The notes beneath the pieces are model-generated. The model saw only the letters and a program-made list of their open reading frames with translations, searched no databases and was not told where the DNA came from. Both the position numbers and the translations under genes were made by a program. From NCBI RefSeq assembly GCF_009727055.1, contig NC_052354.1, positions 38,907,739-38,971,738 of the forward strand: a stretch of 64,000 nt of DNA. The letters run 5' to 3'. Source of the DNA: Benincasa hispida (taxonomy: Eukaryota > Streptophyta > Magnoliopsida > Cucurbitales > Cucurbitaceae). Positions 24,896 through 35,676 of the stretch are shown here, piece after piece; position 1 is the first letter of the stretch, and the number at the start of each line of letters is the position of its first letter.

Positions 24896-24943
24896 GAGTC
24901 TTCAAAATTCGACCAACCTAGGTCGAATTTTGAAGATTCGACC
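24895..24943. repeat. Subterminal palindrome of the MULE, left side
   Basis: GGTCGA...TCGACC arms at 24921-24943 form a near-perfect palindrome, and 24895-24913 is its inverted companion (TCGAGTCTTCAAAATTCGA). The same type of palindrome recurs at 30767-30789 and as GGTCGAG...CTCGAC words at 51640-51775. Confidence 0.7.
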
Positions 24944-24948
24944 TTCAC

Positions 24949-24980
<32 letters not shown>

Positions 24981-25135
24981 GGTTAATTTCCCATTTTATA
25001 AAAACAATTTTTGAAAACATTTTATTATTTTATTTAACTTAATTCTAAAAAGAACAAATTAAAAAAAATAATATCTCATAAAAATAAAAAATTATAAATT
25101 AAAATATCTCATTTATATAAAAATAATTACAAAAA

Positions 25136-25584
25136 TCAATGTGTCCCACAAGGCGGACGTCGTCGATTTCGAGCTCGAGCTAGTTGTCGTCGTCGACTTC
25201 GAACTTGAGGTTGCTCTGGTTCTTCTTGATGTTGCTCTGGTACCTCTGCAGGTGCTTCATAATATAAATATTCATTATGCTCTCCACGACCCCGACCATG
25301 TCCATGCACATATGAAGACGAAGGACCGGCCTGTGAGTCATAATGTCCTGAACCAAATGTCGGCATCATCATCATCGAACTAACATAATCTGTTTGACTC
25401 TGTATCTGCATCATAGGGGACAACTCTTCCACATTATGGGCAACCTCATCGGAGCTGGTAGAGGAACAATAGGTATATCGTACATATAATGTATCTCCTC
25501 CATATAGCTTTGGTTGTCACTACATATAGCAAGAACCTGGTTCGGATCATTTGCAACATCACGGATTTTACTGTTGTTCGATCT
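25136..25584 (-). pseudogene. MULE gene, last exon (Arg- and Pro-rich C-terminus)
   Basis: The exon begins after TTCACAG (25585-25591) with RSNNSKIRDVANDPNQVLAI and ends in a basic tail RSRRRQLARARNRRRPPCGT, stop at 25136-25138. The middle has a Met- and Ser-rich tract and a Gly/Arg run (HGHGRGRGEH). One frameshift, near 25435, separates its two halves. It is the usual C-terminal part of plant-mobile-domain proteins carried by MULEs, as I remember them. No enzymatic motif is visible. Confidence 0.65.
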
Positions 25585-25662
25585 CTGTGAATTATAAAAC
25601 AATTAGATAATATTTAAAATAAATTCAAATTAAAAATAATTAGATAATATTCATTCATTTAC

Positions 25663-26055
25663 CAGATGACCCACAGCTACTCCCGGACAAGTAAAGTAGC
25701 GCCTTATGATATTATTATACCAATGAATGTAGTCTTGAGTAATATCCCTGTCAAACTATTCAATAAAAACCCCTACTGCAATAAACCTTGCACGATAATG
25801 CTATCGTACTACCAAATGTGCAACTCTTTCGAACCAATCTACAGTCCTTAAATCGATATCATGCAGTAGGGGTTCAGTATTACAAGGCAATGGGACATCC
25901 TTCTGAAAACTGAATTGTCTCATCACCCTGTCAGGAAAATGTCACTCACCAATGTGAAAACCTATGAGAGGACTCATCGTCCGCCATATGTTTTGATCAT
26001 TCGTACAGAAATTGGACAAAGTATGCATAATAATTTTGTATGGCTCCCAAATAAC
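25663..26055 (-). pseudogene. MULE gene, plant mobile domain, C-terminal exon
   Basis: It lies between TGTTTCAG (26056-26063) and GTAAATG (25656-25662). The translation contains VIWEPYKIIMHTLSNFC, NIWRTMSPLIGFHIGEWHFP, DRVMRQF and YIHWYNNIIRRYF, the ordered conserved blocks of the plant mobile domain (the MAIN/MAIL family). Two in-frame stops (about 25790 and 25760) break it. Function in a transposon is unknown; the cellular relatives act in gene silencing and meristem maintenance. Confidence 0.8.
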
Positions 26056-26146
26056 CTGAAACACAAAATATTATATTGGAGAACATTAAAGACAAATACA
26101 ATAAAAATGTGTATAAAATAATCAATTTGGTTTAGTGTTAATGTAC

Positions 26147-26234
26147 TTGATCAAGTTGAAGCAGAACAAATATGTATCTGTACTAGCTGACTACATGTGT
26201 GGCTATCCTAGTCACATAAAATTTGTCTCTCCAC
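26147..26234 (-). pseudogene. MULE gene, short plant mobile domain exon
   Basis: An 88-base exon between AATTTAG (26235-26241) and GTACATT (26140-26146). It encodes WRDKFYVTRIATHVVS, one stop, then YRYIFVLLQLDQ, the segment of the mobile domain that precedes the WEPY block of the next exon. Confidence 0.65.
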
Positions 26235-26322
26235 CTAAATTCTTAAATTGATAATTTAGATTATAAATTAACTAGATCAGTGATATAAAAATTAAATTGA
26301 ATTAAAATAATATATTGAGAAC

Positions 26323-27613
26323 CATAGGCTCGTCCAGCTAACTGAACGTCATTGACATGTTGTAGCTGTGGAGCCATTGTTGGAAATCGCTCTCAAGCCC
26401 ATAGTTGCAAAAGTATGAGAGGCCCAGTTATCTCATGAACCTCAGGTCTTGTTGCTTTGCATAGTTGTCTATACAACCATGCCAAACATGCTCCACCCCA
26501 CGAATACCACCCCGCATCATGGAGGTTAGCTAGTAGTGGCAGGAACATCAAGTAAACAAAATGACTTGATTTGTCGAAAAATAGACTTCTACCCATCATT
26601 TGTAGTATATATGCTCGCACATATCTTATGACGGTTTCCTCGTCTGCATCATCTGCTCACGGAATTGTGTTCCTAACCATATCAAACTTAACCTCGATCC
26701 TTTAATTTTGTCGACAGATGGGGTCACACCGAGGTACAGTTGACAAACTTGTGGCCAGTCATCGTACATCACTCTGGTGATCGGCTCACTGTCGAATAAG
26801 CCATGCGATTTTTTCTTTATTGCACGAAGTCTCCACTTGCAACCTTCCTCCCACTTCTTACACCAAATTGTCCAAAGTGTCGGTGTCGATTCCACAACCT
26901 CATATGGTGCGTGACATTTAATAGCAAAACATTTGACTGCGTATTGTAGCATTTCTTTGTCTTGACAAATCATCCCTTTATACAATTGAGTATTGTCAAC
27001 GTCCACAAGAGCTACAATTGGGTCATGTTCTCGAATGGTATCCAGTACATTCATATCCAAATCGTTGAATGTATCTCAAGGTAACTCATGTTCACGACTA
27101 TCGAAATCCAACTCTTCAAATTCATCATCCATTTTAGTTCTGAAATCTCTATACTAGTTGTTAACCGCCATATCTTCATTATCACATGGCGATACAACTG
27201 ACTCCGAATCAGGATCAATACATTCAGTTGGATCTTCAAACTAACTAAATGGTGCATTCAAGTTTATATCCAACCCTATCTTATTTACATTTACATACAA
27301 ATACACTAAATTCGGCAGTGGCATCGAGATTGAGAATATCAAGTTCATAGCTTGTGCATTCAAAATAGGATATGGCATAAACCTTATTGATGGTTCTAGG
27401 TTAGGATGTCTATATGTTATTACTATCTGATTTGTTCTCATATCTACACTAAGTGACATCCTAACCATTTCAATGAATTGTTCAAATACAATTTCACTGT
27501 TCACATTTATGTCAAAACCCCCACTTGGTGGTTGGTCATAGTCAACTCCATCAATACCATCAATCATATTACCATTTGTAAACAACATAAATCCCAAGCA
27601 TTTGTCTGACATT
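26323..27613 (-). pseudogene. MULE main exon: MuDR N-terminal domain fused to plant mobile domain
   Basis: From the left of the protein: NIVITYRHP-like VITYRHPNLEPSIRFMPYPI (about 27350-27420), an acidic linker DPTECIDPDSESVVS (about 27190-27240), then the MuDR N-terminal domain NTQLYKGMICQDKEMLQYAV with WCKKWEEGCKWRLRAIKKKS (about 26810-26990). At about 26805, directly after SHGLF, the sequence changes to PITRVMYDDWPQVCQLYLGV and WLGTQF, the start of a plant mobile domain, continuing through AYILQMMGRSLF and YSWGGACLAWLYRQLC to GPLILLQLWA. The DDE transposase core and SWIM finger that normally follow the MuDR domain are absent. Lesions: a stop after NAPFS, one near 27155, a frameshift near 26645 and a Trp-to-stop change at about 26392. 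Confidence 0.82.
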
Positions 27614-28906
27614 TTCTAAAAAAAAAACCAAAACAATACATTACTAATTGTTCTACTAATTATTAAACCTAAACAAAAACAAACCACAATAAAAATCACA
27701 ATAAGAAATATAAGAAATATATTTAAAAATCACAATAAAAATCACAATAAGGTAAACTTTTTAACACTATTTTTAAACATAACAATAAATTAAACTTTTT
27801 ATAAATATTTTTAAACATAATAACAAATTAAACTTTTCAAATATCATAAGAAATTTATACAAAAAACCACAATAATTTTGTATTAAACAAAAAATGTTAA
27901 AGTTTTTAAACTATAAACATCAACTTTTAAACATTACGATGAGGTAAACTTTTTAAAACTATTTTTTCAAATTTCTAAGGTTTATGAACATCAACTTTTT
28001 AAACATAAAAATAAATTAAACTTTTTCAAACTATTTTAAACTATATTTTCAAAGTTAATACTAAAAAAATCAAATATCATAAGAAATATATTTCAAAAAA
28101 TCATAATAATTTTGTATTAAACTAAAAATATTAAAACATAAACATTAACTTTTTAAACATAACAATAAACTATACTTAAATACAAACAAAAACAAACAAA
28201 ATATAAATAAGATTAACATGTTGGTATAACATAATATAAATAAGATTAACACTAATAACAATAACTAAGATTAACACTAATAGAGAAAGAATTACTAACA
28301 TCAATATGTAAATATTATTGAATTCAACAACTACTAAAAAATTAACATGATAGAACTACTAAATATAAAAAAAATAGTAATAAATAAATAGTAAAGTCAC
28401 AAATTTAATAGTGGTTTTACTTTTTTTCCCCAAAGTGACAATGGTCTCTCTTTTCTTTGTTATCCGGTAACAAAAACTATTAAAAAGAACAAAATATTAT
28501 GAGAATATGGATCTACGACAAAAACTATGAAAAAAAACAAAATATTATGAGAGTATATGATTTTTTTGTTAATGTTACCTTTTTTGTTCTTTGTTTCCCA
28601 AACAACAACAAAAACTATATAAAAAAAATATAATAGTATGAGAATAGGAAAAAAATTTATAGTTATTTAAAAAAAAATGAAATTTTGTATAGTAAAGGTA
28701 CAAACCTCACAATTTAATGGACGAATGTGGGAGAAGAAGAAGCTTTGCCAATGAAGAAATGAAGAAGGCTGAAGCAAATTTGTAAGAGTTTTAATTAGGT
28801 TTGAAGAAGAAGGCGAAATGATTTGAAGAAATGAAAAAAACGATGAAATGAAGAAGGCAAATTGAGAGAACGAAGGCTGAAGGCAGTGAGAATGAGAGAA
28901 TGAAGG
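27614..28906. other. AT-rich intron of the MULE gene
   Basis: No open frame of interest. Words such as AAACTTTTTAAAC and AACATAA recur, with purine-rich sequence near 28730-28905. It continues, after removal of the solo LTR and elements B and C, into the CGATCG repeat array. Confidence 0.6.
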
Positions 28907-30713
28907 TGTTGGGTTTTATGTCCTAAAATTTGTGGTATGTAAACAATGGAACTTATTCTGATAATTCAATAAAGATGTTGTTGAATAAATCTATTGCTTG
29001 AATAGAAATCCAATAAACCAAAAAGTCCCTTGACTATTGGATGAGTACTTGAACTTTATGTAGAGACATAAAGGTGGATCAGGTTCAATTAAATAGTTAA
29101 AATGATTGGGTACCTTATTCTGGTAACACTATTGGATACAGTCTGCTCTGTAGTTGTTACAAGGAGTTGTAAAGTGCTACAAATGAAGTGATCCTAATTC
29201 GTTCATATTGGACATGAGGAGTGGGAGTGTCCTTGTGCAAAAGAGTTTGTACAAGATCGGACCACGAAATGAGTCACTCTTACTTTATAATATTGTTTAC
29301 TGTTTAAGACTAACTATTTCAAAGCGATGATCTAGGTAACTTGACCTTAATCCTGAGCTAACTATGAACTCTTGTTTATTTGGGATTGCCCTTAGATTTG
29401 CATAGATGAGGATTGGCTCAACAGCGCCGGCTCAATATGACTGTCATTTTAGGGGTAAGACTAGATAGATAGCTGGGGACATAGGATGCAAGAGGGAATT
29501 CACTCCTACTCGCTTTAGAGATAGTAGAGAGGTTGTTCCCTTAAGTGATGATTTTGGGGCTTGAACAAGGGATCCCACCCTTTCATTTGGTATGAGAGGG
29601 ACTCAGTTTTGTGATTGAATCACAAAACAATTGTTCATTAGGGGATCAGTAGGGACTTAAGGAACAAGAGGTAATTTTGGGGGTAAAACAGAGATTTGAC
29701 CCAACCGTTATTACGAACAACTTGTGAAGGGTTAACTTACTAATCATGGTTATATCGAGTGGATATAATATATCTACAGTGAAGGGAGTTCAACTATGGG
29801 CTTTAGTGGAGTGACCCATTAGTTAACGAATGGGGGAGATCGATCTAATGAGTTTAGCCGATTAATCTCGAATCGTTGGAGTCTATGATTTGTAGGTCCA
29901 TGAGGTCCCTTACTAGCTCAGAAATGGATTAGCTCTAGAATAGCGTGATAAATTAATTTGAAACGTTCAAGTTAGAATCAAACGAAATTGGAGAAAATAT
30001 ATTTAAATATGATTTAAATATATGAAGATGAATTTGTGTAAAAATTAATTTAATATTGGATATTAAATTAATTAGAAGTATTTAAATTGTTTAAATAATT
30101 ATTTATTAATTTTATTAGAAAATTAATTTGTAAAATTAATAAATTTTAATTTTAGAAATAAAATATAATTTTAAAATCAAAATAGATTTTGGAAATTGAA
30201 AAATCACACAAACTTCAAAAAATGGGGTTTTCAAGTCATCTTCAAAGTTGCTTACAAGAAATCCACCGCCTCTTCCTTTGGTTTACTCCAAGCATGAGTT
30301 GCATCCCATGCAACATTTCTCTTTACATGATAGTCTGCAATATATTGAAGAGATTGGAGTGAAGAATGGATGAGGAACTGACTGAATTTTTGCTGAAAAA
30401 TTCGGATGAAGAATGTGTTCTTCAATAGGTTGGTTCAGTGAGCTTTCTCTATATTCCCTTTGATTCCAGCTTATTTTGAGTTCCACAACTCAATCTAGAG
30501 CACCAAGAGAATAGTAGGGAAGATCTTGTGGTGGTCTACACAAGGATTTGGAGGTTTTTGCAACTGGAAATAGAGATTTCGTTGGTTCGGCCAAGGTATG
30601 TTCTTGAAACCCATTATACTCTGTTTTAGCATGTTTCTTTTCAACCAAAATTAATAAATTAGAATGCTTATGGATCCTGTTCCCTTTCACTGCGTGCTGA
30701 TGTTCATCCAATA
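28907..30713. mobile_element. Solo LTR 1 (TGTTGGG family), in the MULE
   Basis: It begins TGTTGGGTTTTATGTCC, is 1807 bp long, ends ATCCAATA, and is flanked by GAAGG on both sides (28902-28906 and 30714-30718). The sequence aligns with 54915-56458 and 60546-62343, including ATAAACAATGG-type starts, GGTAACACTATTGGAT and the GTAGTTGTTACAAG block. No gag or pol lies between the duplications, so it is a solo LTR. The superfamily is not determined. Confidence 0.9.
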
Positions 30714-30766
30714 GAAGGCTATGAGAAAATGTGAGAAAATGAGAGGAGAGGGGTTATAAGGTTAAA

Positions 30767-30789
30767 GGTCGAGTTTTGAAAACTCGACC
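30767..30789. repeat. Palindrome in the MULE next to the element B insertion
   Basis: GGTCGAG and CTCGACC arms around TTTTGAAAA. The insertion of element B begins two bases after it (30791). It is related to the subterminal palindrome at 24921-24943. Confidence 0.7.
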
Positions 30790-30790
30790 C

Positions 30791-32675
30791 ATGATTACAT
30801 GCAGAAATGCATGTCATCTTAGGCTTTTTACTTAGAATTATGAGGGTTGTTAAGCAGAATATGCGGCAATTATGTTAGGAATTCATGAGAAAATAAGCTT
30901 GCGTCGTTCAACATGAAGAATCTCGGCTAACCCATTATTATGCGTTATTATGCATTCAATGTTCTATTTTTGTAGCTAACGCAAGAAGTGGATGCAAACG
31001 CGGAAACCGGACCACCGCATAGACGACGGCATGCGGAGAAACTCTCCATCGCAAAGGTAAACACATTCGATCAACGCATGGATGTTGCGGTAATCAGCCA
31101 CATGCGTCCATCGCATGGGAGTTGCGCTCGTCAAGCGATTGCGATCATCGTGTAGAGTTGCGATATTAAATGAATGTAGTCACTGAATGATTGTAACTAC
31201 ACGATAACACATGATAAAGGGATCAACACAAGGTTGGTGGAATGAACGCATCAACGCATCTACCTTGGGAAAAGCAAAAGATGATGTTGACATTTCACTT
31301 ACCACGCTGTTGGCAATAGAGATTCTAAAAGGACTAGCACGTCACAAATGTCAGAATCACAGCAGTCCATTAATGCTGTCGGCGATCCAGAGAGTCAGAT
31401 CCTCTACCCATCCATGGCACCACCGGCAGCCTTGACGTACATCCGCTGGAAGCAAGTCATTGCTTTCAGTCGGTCATTTCATTTTCTCTTCTTTTCTTAT
31501 ATTGTATTGTATACATTTTGTGATTAAGAAATTAATACATTTTGTGTTCAATACATTTCTATGTTTCCTTCGACTCTATTTCCATCTTCTTTACTTAGCA
31601 TCTTTAACTTTCATTGCATCACTTAGTGAGATTGCTAGAGTATCACATACTTAGTCATGTGGATTAGGGATATGAAACATGTAGCAAACCACCGAGAGGT
31701 GTGCGTTGCATGAGTGTGTAAGAAAACCTTATTTGCTTAGTGTGAAGCTGTAGCAACGCCTGTCTATAGGCGAACGCAATGCTTATCTATGAGCAAAGTC
31801 AACAACAACCAACTGCCCGGGAGGGTAAGTTGTTGGTCGCATTAAGCAATGTAAGTAATTGTTCACTAGAGATAGGAACAATCTTATGTTAGTAAAGTTC
31901 ATGCGGTTACCTTGTCTTATGAGCGCATCATTCATCATTTAGGCTTACTTGAGAGAGTAGTCTAAAACCCAAATCTAAGACTCGAGAGAGCGGATTGGAA
32001 TGCATAGGCAAGAATGAGGAACTTAGAGATAAGCTCTGTTTTCTTTCACACAGCATATGCACCCTATGGATAGGATATTGCATGCATCCAGGAAGTAGGA
32101 TATGGTGGTTGTATGCAGTCATCTTGACACTTATGCATACCCACCGCAAACATCCTAGATTTAGGCTTTTAGTGTATGTAGCATGATCGTATGGCTTGCG
32201 TTGACTAAGGTTGCCCTTGCGGTCACTCTTAAGGGTTGCAATGAAACCATCTCCACGTTTTATCTACTTTCCCATTCATTTATTTCATGTCATGAGTTGT
32301 CGTGTATCTACCTCTCTTTCTTATTCTCATTGCGTTGTCTGTTAGCTAGGAGTAGGAGTAGTGTTAGCTTAGAAACCTCTCCATCCATTCTTTTATTCAA
32401 CCGCCGCATGCATATTACCACATTTACCCAGCTACAAATCCCTGTGTTCAACCTTGGATCACCTAAGAAACTTGCGTTCGCGTTATACTTGGCGTGAGCA
32501 TAAGAAAACTTGTGACAGGCCGCATGGTCATTGCATATGTTTGTTAATGCATAATCATTCCAACGCATGACCATTGACGCATGACAATCAACGCATACCT
32601 TCAAGAACATGCATCGCATATTGCGTCCACAGAATTTTAGTTGTCGAGTAATTGACATCTAATTTCCCATCATCA
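30791..32675 (+). repeat. 5' LTR of element B
   Basis: Runs from TGATTACATG to CCCATCATCA (1885 bp). Compared with the 3' LTR it lacks about 150 bases at position 31390, the stretch that in the 3' LTR holds the TATA box (38431-38441) and the probable transcription start. This copy is therefore probably promoterless. Confidence 0.9.
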
Positions 32676-33183
32676 AGTTTTTGGCACCGTTGTCGGAGAC
32701 TTGGCAGCTAATTGTTTGTTGAGTTTTGTGTCTCTGCATGCAACCTTTTTATCTTGGGAGTATTGCAGCTTGTGCAACCAGGTTACAAACAATATTGAAG
32801 TGTAGGCGATGCGCCGAAAGCCAATGTTGATCCCAAGGTAGAAGGCAATCAATCGCAAGAGTTGAAGGTAATTCTGAGCACATGGTGGCCAACATGCGCC
32901 CAACAATTGCCGGAAGTTCCAATGGTCAGGGCAAGTTCTTGACTCAAGCAATTGAGAGCAATCTCCTGCATGGAAGACTCATTGCGGTGACAACACTCCT
33001 ACTTTTCCAGGGACGTCTTCTACTCTATCTTTAACTTGTTTTCTTAGTTTAGGTTATTTTTATTTTTATTGTTATTTTGGATGTATGGCTGCTTCCTTCG
33101 TTGTGGTGTGATTGTTCCTTGCAGGTGCAACAATAAGTCTCCTCGGTGTGTAGTACAACAGAAGAATTCTTTTCATCCTTCAA
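31987..33183 (+). repeat. Duplicated LTR-end plus leader segment, first copy
   Basis: This 1.2-kb stretch (3' part of the LTR, primer site and leader) is repeated in the same orientation at 35677-36874 with few differences. The two copies flank the foreign segment 33184-35676. Confidence 0.88.
32682..32699 (+). promoter_or_regulatory. Primer binding site of element B
   Basis: TGGCACCGTTGTCGGAGA lies six bases after the 5' LTR. It differs at a few bases from the site in element C. A second, better copy (36372-36389) follows the partial LTR. Confidence 0.75.
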
Positions 33184-33335
33184 CATATTTACAATACTCT
33201 ATCTAACTTTCATACACATAGTTCAATTTTTCTATATTCTTTATTATATGATCCGAGTCGTGACCTGAGAATTTTTCAAGTCCTGGTGTGTTGGTGGTTA
33301 GTAGACTCCTTCCTAAACGCTCCGCTTTGCTACCT

Positions 33336-33352
33336 GGGGGGGGGGGGGGGGG
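33336..33352. repeat. G17 homopolymer
   Basis: Seventeen consecutive G within the LTR-like fragment. It has G-quadruplex potential; the length is uncertain for sequencing reasons. Confidence 0.9.
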
Positions 33353-35159
33353 ATATAAGAAAACATTTGGAAGAGTGTGAGCTACTAAGCCCAGTGAGTG
33401 GTTCTTTTAGAATAATAATCACTTTTGCAAAACATATTTTTGGAAAGAAATCACATAATCAAAATTCCAGTATAATCTATGCATGATCATGTGTACACTC
33501 ATTCAATTATCATCCTCCAGTTCCATGCTATATGTGGCATGCTCAATATCATGGACACATTATCAATCACATACAACTTTTTATGGAAACTTTCCTTATA
33601 ACCCACTTCTCCACCAATGTGTACAATCGACAATTCTTTTTCCACTAGTCATACTTAGGTACTTGACTTATATTTCCGCTGGTCATCACCGACTATTTTT
33701 CCCACCGACCGAGGCCGACTATATTTTCCTGCCAAACACCTTTTGTTAAATATGCTAACTTATGTAATCTGGTTATAATCTCAGTTTCCATAGCAATTTC
33801 ACAAACAATATTCATGGCAACCATAATCATCATAAGCATGCATTTGCACTTACATATGCATTTATCCATAATTAACGCATAAAACTAAGTAAACACTCAC
33901 CATTAGCAAGTTTTTTCACTAAAATCACCTTGAGAATACCTTCTTAAGAATTCTCCATATCAATGGAAATTCCTCATTAATATTTGTTTATACAATAAAT
34001 ATGTCAAACTGCCAAAATACTATATATAATGAAAATGCCAGCTAACCTACTCATTTTAGCCAAAATCCCAAAATTAGCCTCTTTAGAGGTTATTGTGGAA
34101 CCGTGGTAGGCAGCTAGGCGTTGAGCAGTAGGCAGGGTGGGTATTTGTGCCCGCACAGGGGACTGACGCGTTGGGCGTGCGTTGCATTGGGCGTGCGTTG
34201 GGCGTGATGCGTCGTACGGGGAGGCAGCTGCACTGGTGGCACACGGGATGCGTCGACGAGGCGCGCACGGATGACGGACGTAGCGCTGCGTCGTGCAGAG
34301 TGTGGGTTGGCTGTGCGTCCGGCTGACTCAATGTTCACCAACGCAACCTTTGTTTCTTTTGATCTCTAATCAACTTGGCAGGCTATAACTCAAACGTAAC
34401 TCTCTAAATATGCTCTTAACACACAATTTAAGTGAATGGTATGAATAAATTCCTCCTGCCCAACCCTCTATTTATAGCCATTTCAAACTCACCCTATGGT
34501 GACAACTCAACTCTCATTTGTCTCACTTTGGAGCTGCCAACACTCAGCCTACCCAACCTAGCCTTGAGATGTTCTTATTTCAGCTTGCCAGCCAAAGTCT
34601 CCTTTTTTGCATGAAATCCTCTTCATCCACCTCCTGCTTGAGGTGATAAGATGTCAATTACATGAAATCTCTTTTGTCCACCTCCTACTAGAATTTTGTG
34701 TGATCCTCCTTTTGCCACCTAAATCACTTAATACTTCACATATTTCTCTACTTTAAATTGCTTAAGACTTATGCTCGTATACCATTGGCATCTCCCTTGA
34801 AGTTTTCCATCAATTAGCCTTACCCTTTTCCTTAACACATAGCAACTCATATTTCTTCATCAAAGTCCCACTTAGCCAACGCATGAGTTGGCCATCACCA
34901 ACGTATAGGGTGGTCGCTCACCCTCGAGCATGGCTTGCTAGGTGGTGCTTGCTTGCCTACTAAGCACGGACGCATGGTGCTGATCATCGATGCATGGTGT
35001 GCTGCCTAAGCGCTTGCGCACTTGGCTGCATAGGCACTTTCTGCCGCGTGGGCGTGTCTCGCTGCATAGGCGTGCGCTTGGCATAGCGCATTGACGCATG
35101 GCTGCTCGATTGACCTGGCAGCGCTTCGATGCATAGGATGGCTTACCCACTTGCCCGTT

Positions 35160-35420
35160 TGACGCATAGGCAGGGTGCTTGGCATACATCATCGACGCAT
35201 GGCTGCGCGCTTGGCATACACCATCGACGCATGGCTGCGCACTTGGCATACACCATCGATGCATGGGCTACGCGCTTGGCATACACCATCGACACATGGG
35301 CTGCATGCTTTGACGCACGGCCTGTGCGCTTGTCCTTGATGCATGGCTGCATGCTTGGCACATGGCCTATGCGCTTGGCTTCAATGCATGGCCTGTGCAC
35401 TTAGCATACTCACTCGACGC
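35160..35420 (+). repeat. Minisatellite of about 31-35 bp units
   Basis: The phrase CGCTTGGCATACACCATCGA, followed by a GCATGG-CTG word, recurs at 35210, 35240, 35274 and in decayed form up to 35400. Units differ by substitutions and small indels. The open frames on both strands here arise from the repeat and are not genes. Confidence 0.85.
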
Positions 35421-35676
35421 ATGCTTCCTGCCCATGTCTGTATGGCTCATGTATGCCTTTGCGTTGGTTGTATGCAACCCTTAGCCATTTTTCAAGTTTT
35501 CTTGCTTCCATCCTCCATGCCTTCTTACGTCCAACATGTTTTAAGCCCTTCATAGGCGTTTAGATTTTTAGTCACCTTTTTGGATTATTTTTATGTTTTT
35601 TTCCCTTTGCCCCACTATTCTTACTTAGGATTTTTCTATTTAACCTCCCACTTTAGATTTAGTATTAGGGTCTTAC

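Larger units (their letters stand above)
33184..35676 (+). repeat. Foreign LTR-like fragment inside element B
   Basis: The sequence is unlike the rest of element B. It contains GTCGTGACCTGAGAATTT, a G17 run, a CTACTAAGCCCAGTGAGTGG box, a GC-rich block (34150-34320) and a minisatellite (35160-35420), and ends TTAGTATTAGGGTCTTACA. The ...TCTTACA end and the CTACTAAGCCCAGTGAG box are in the style of Tekay/Del-type gypsy LTRs. The left end has no TG start and appears truncated. No coding sequence is supported. Confidence 0.55.

Noticed and set aside
28907..30713. Gene with an exon at 30283-30711 (two minus-strand frames)
   Set aside because: Both frames fall inside a solo LTR repeated at two other places, where they are not conserved.
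34083..35404. Several His- and Cys-rich frames on both strands
   Set aside because: They are products of the GC-rich block and the minisatellite in the foreign LTR fragment.
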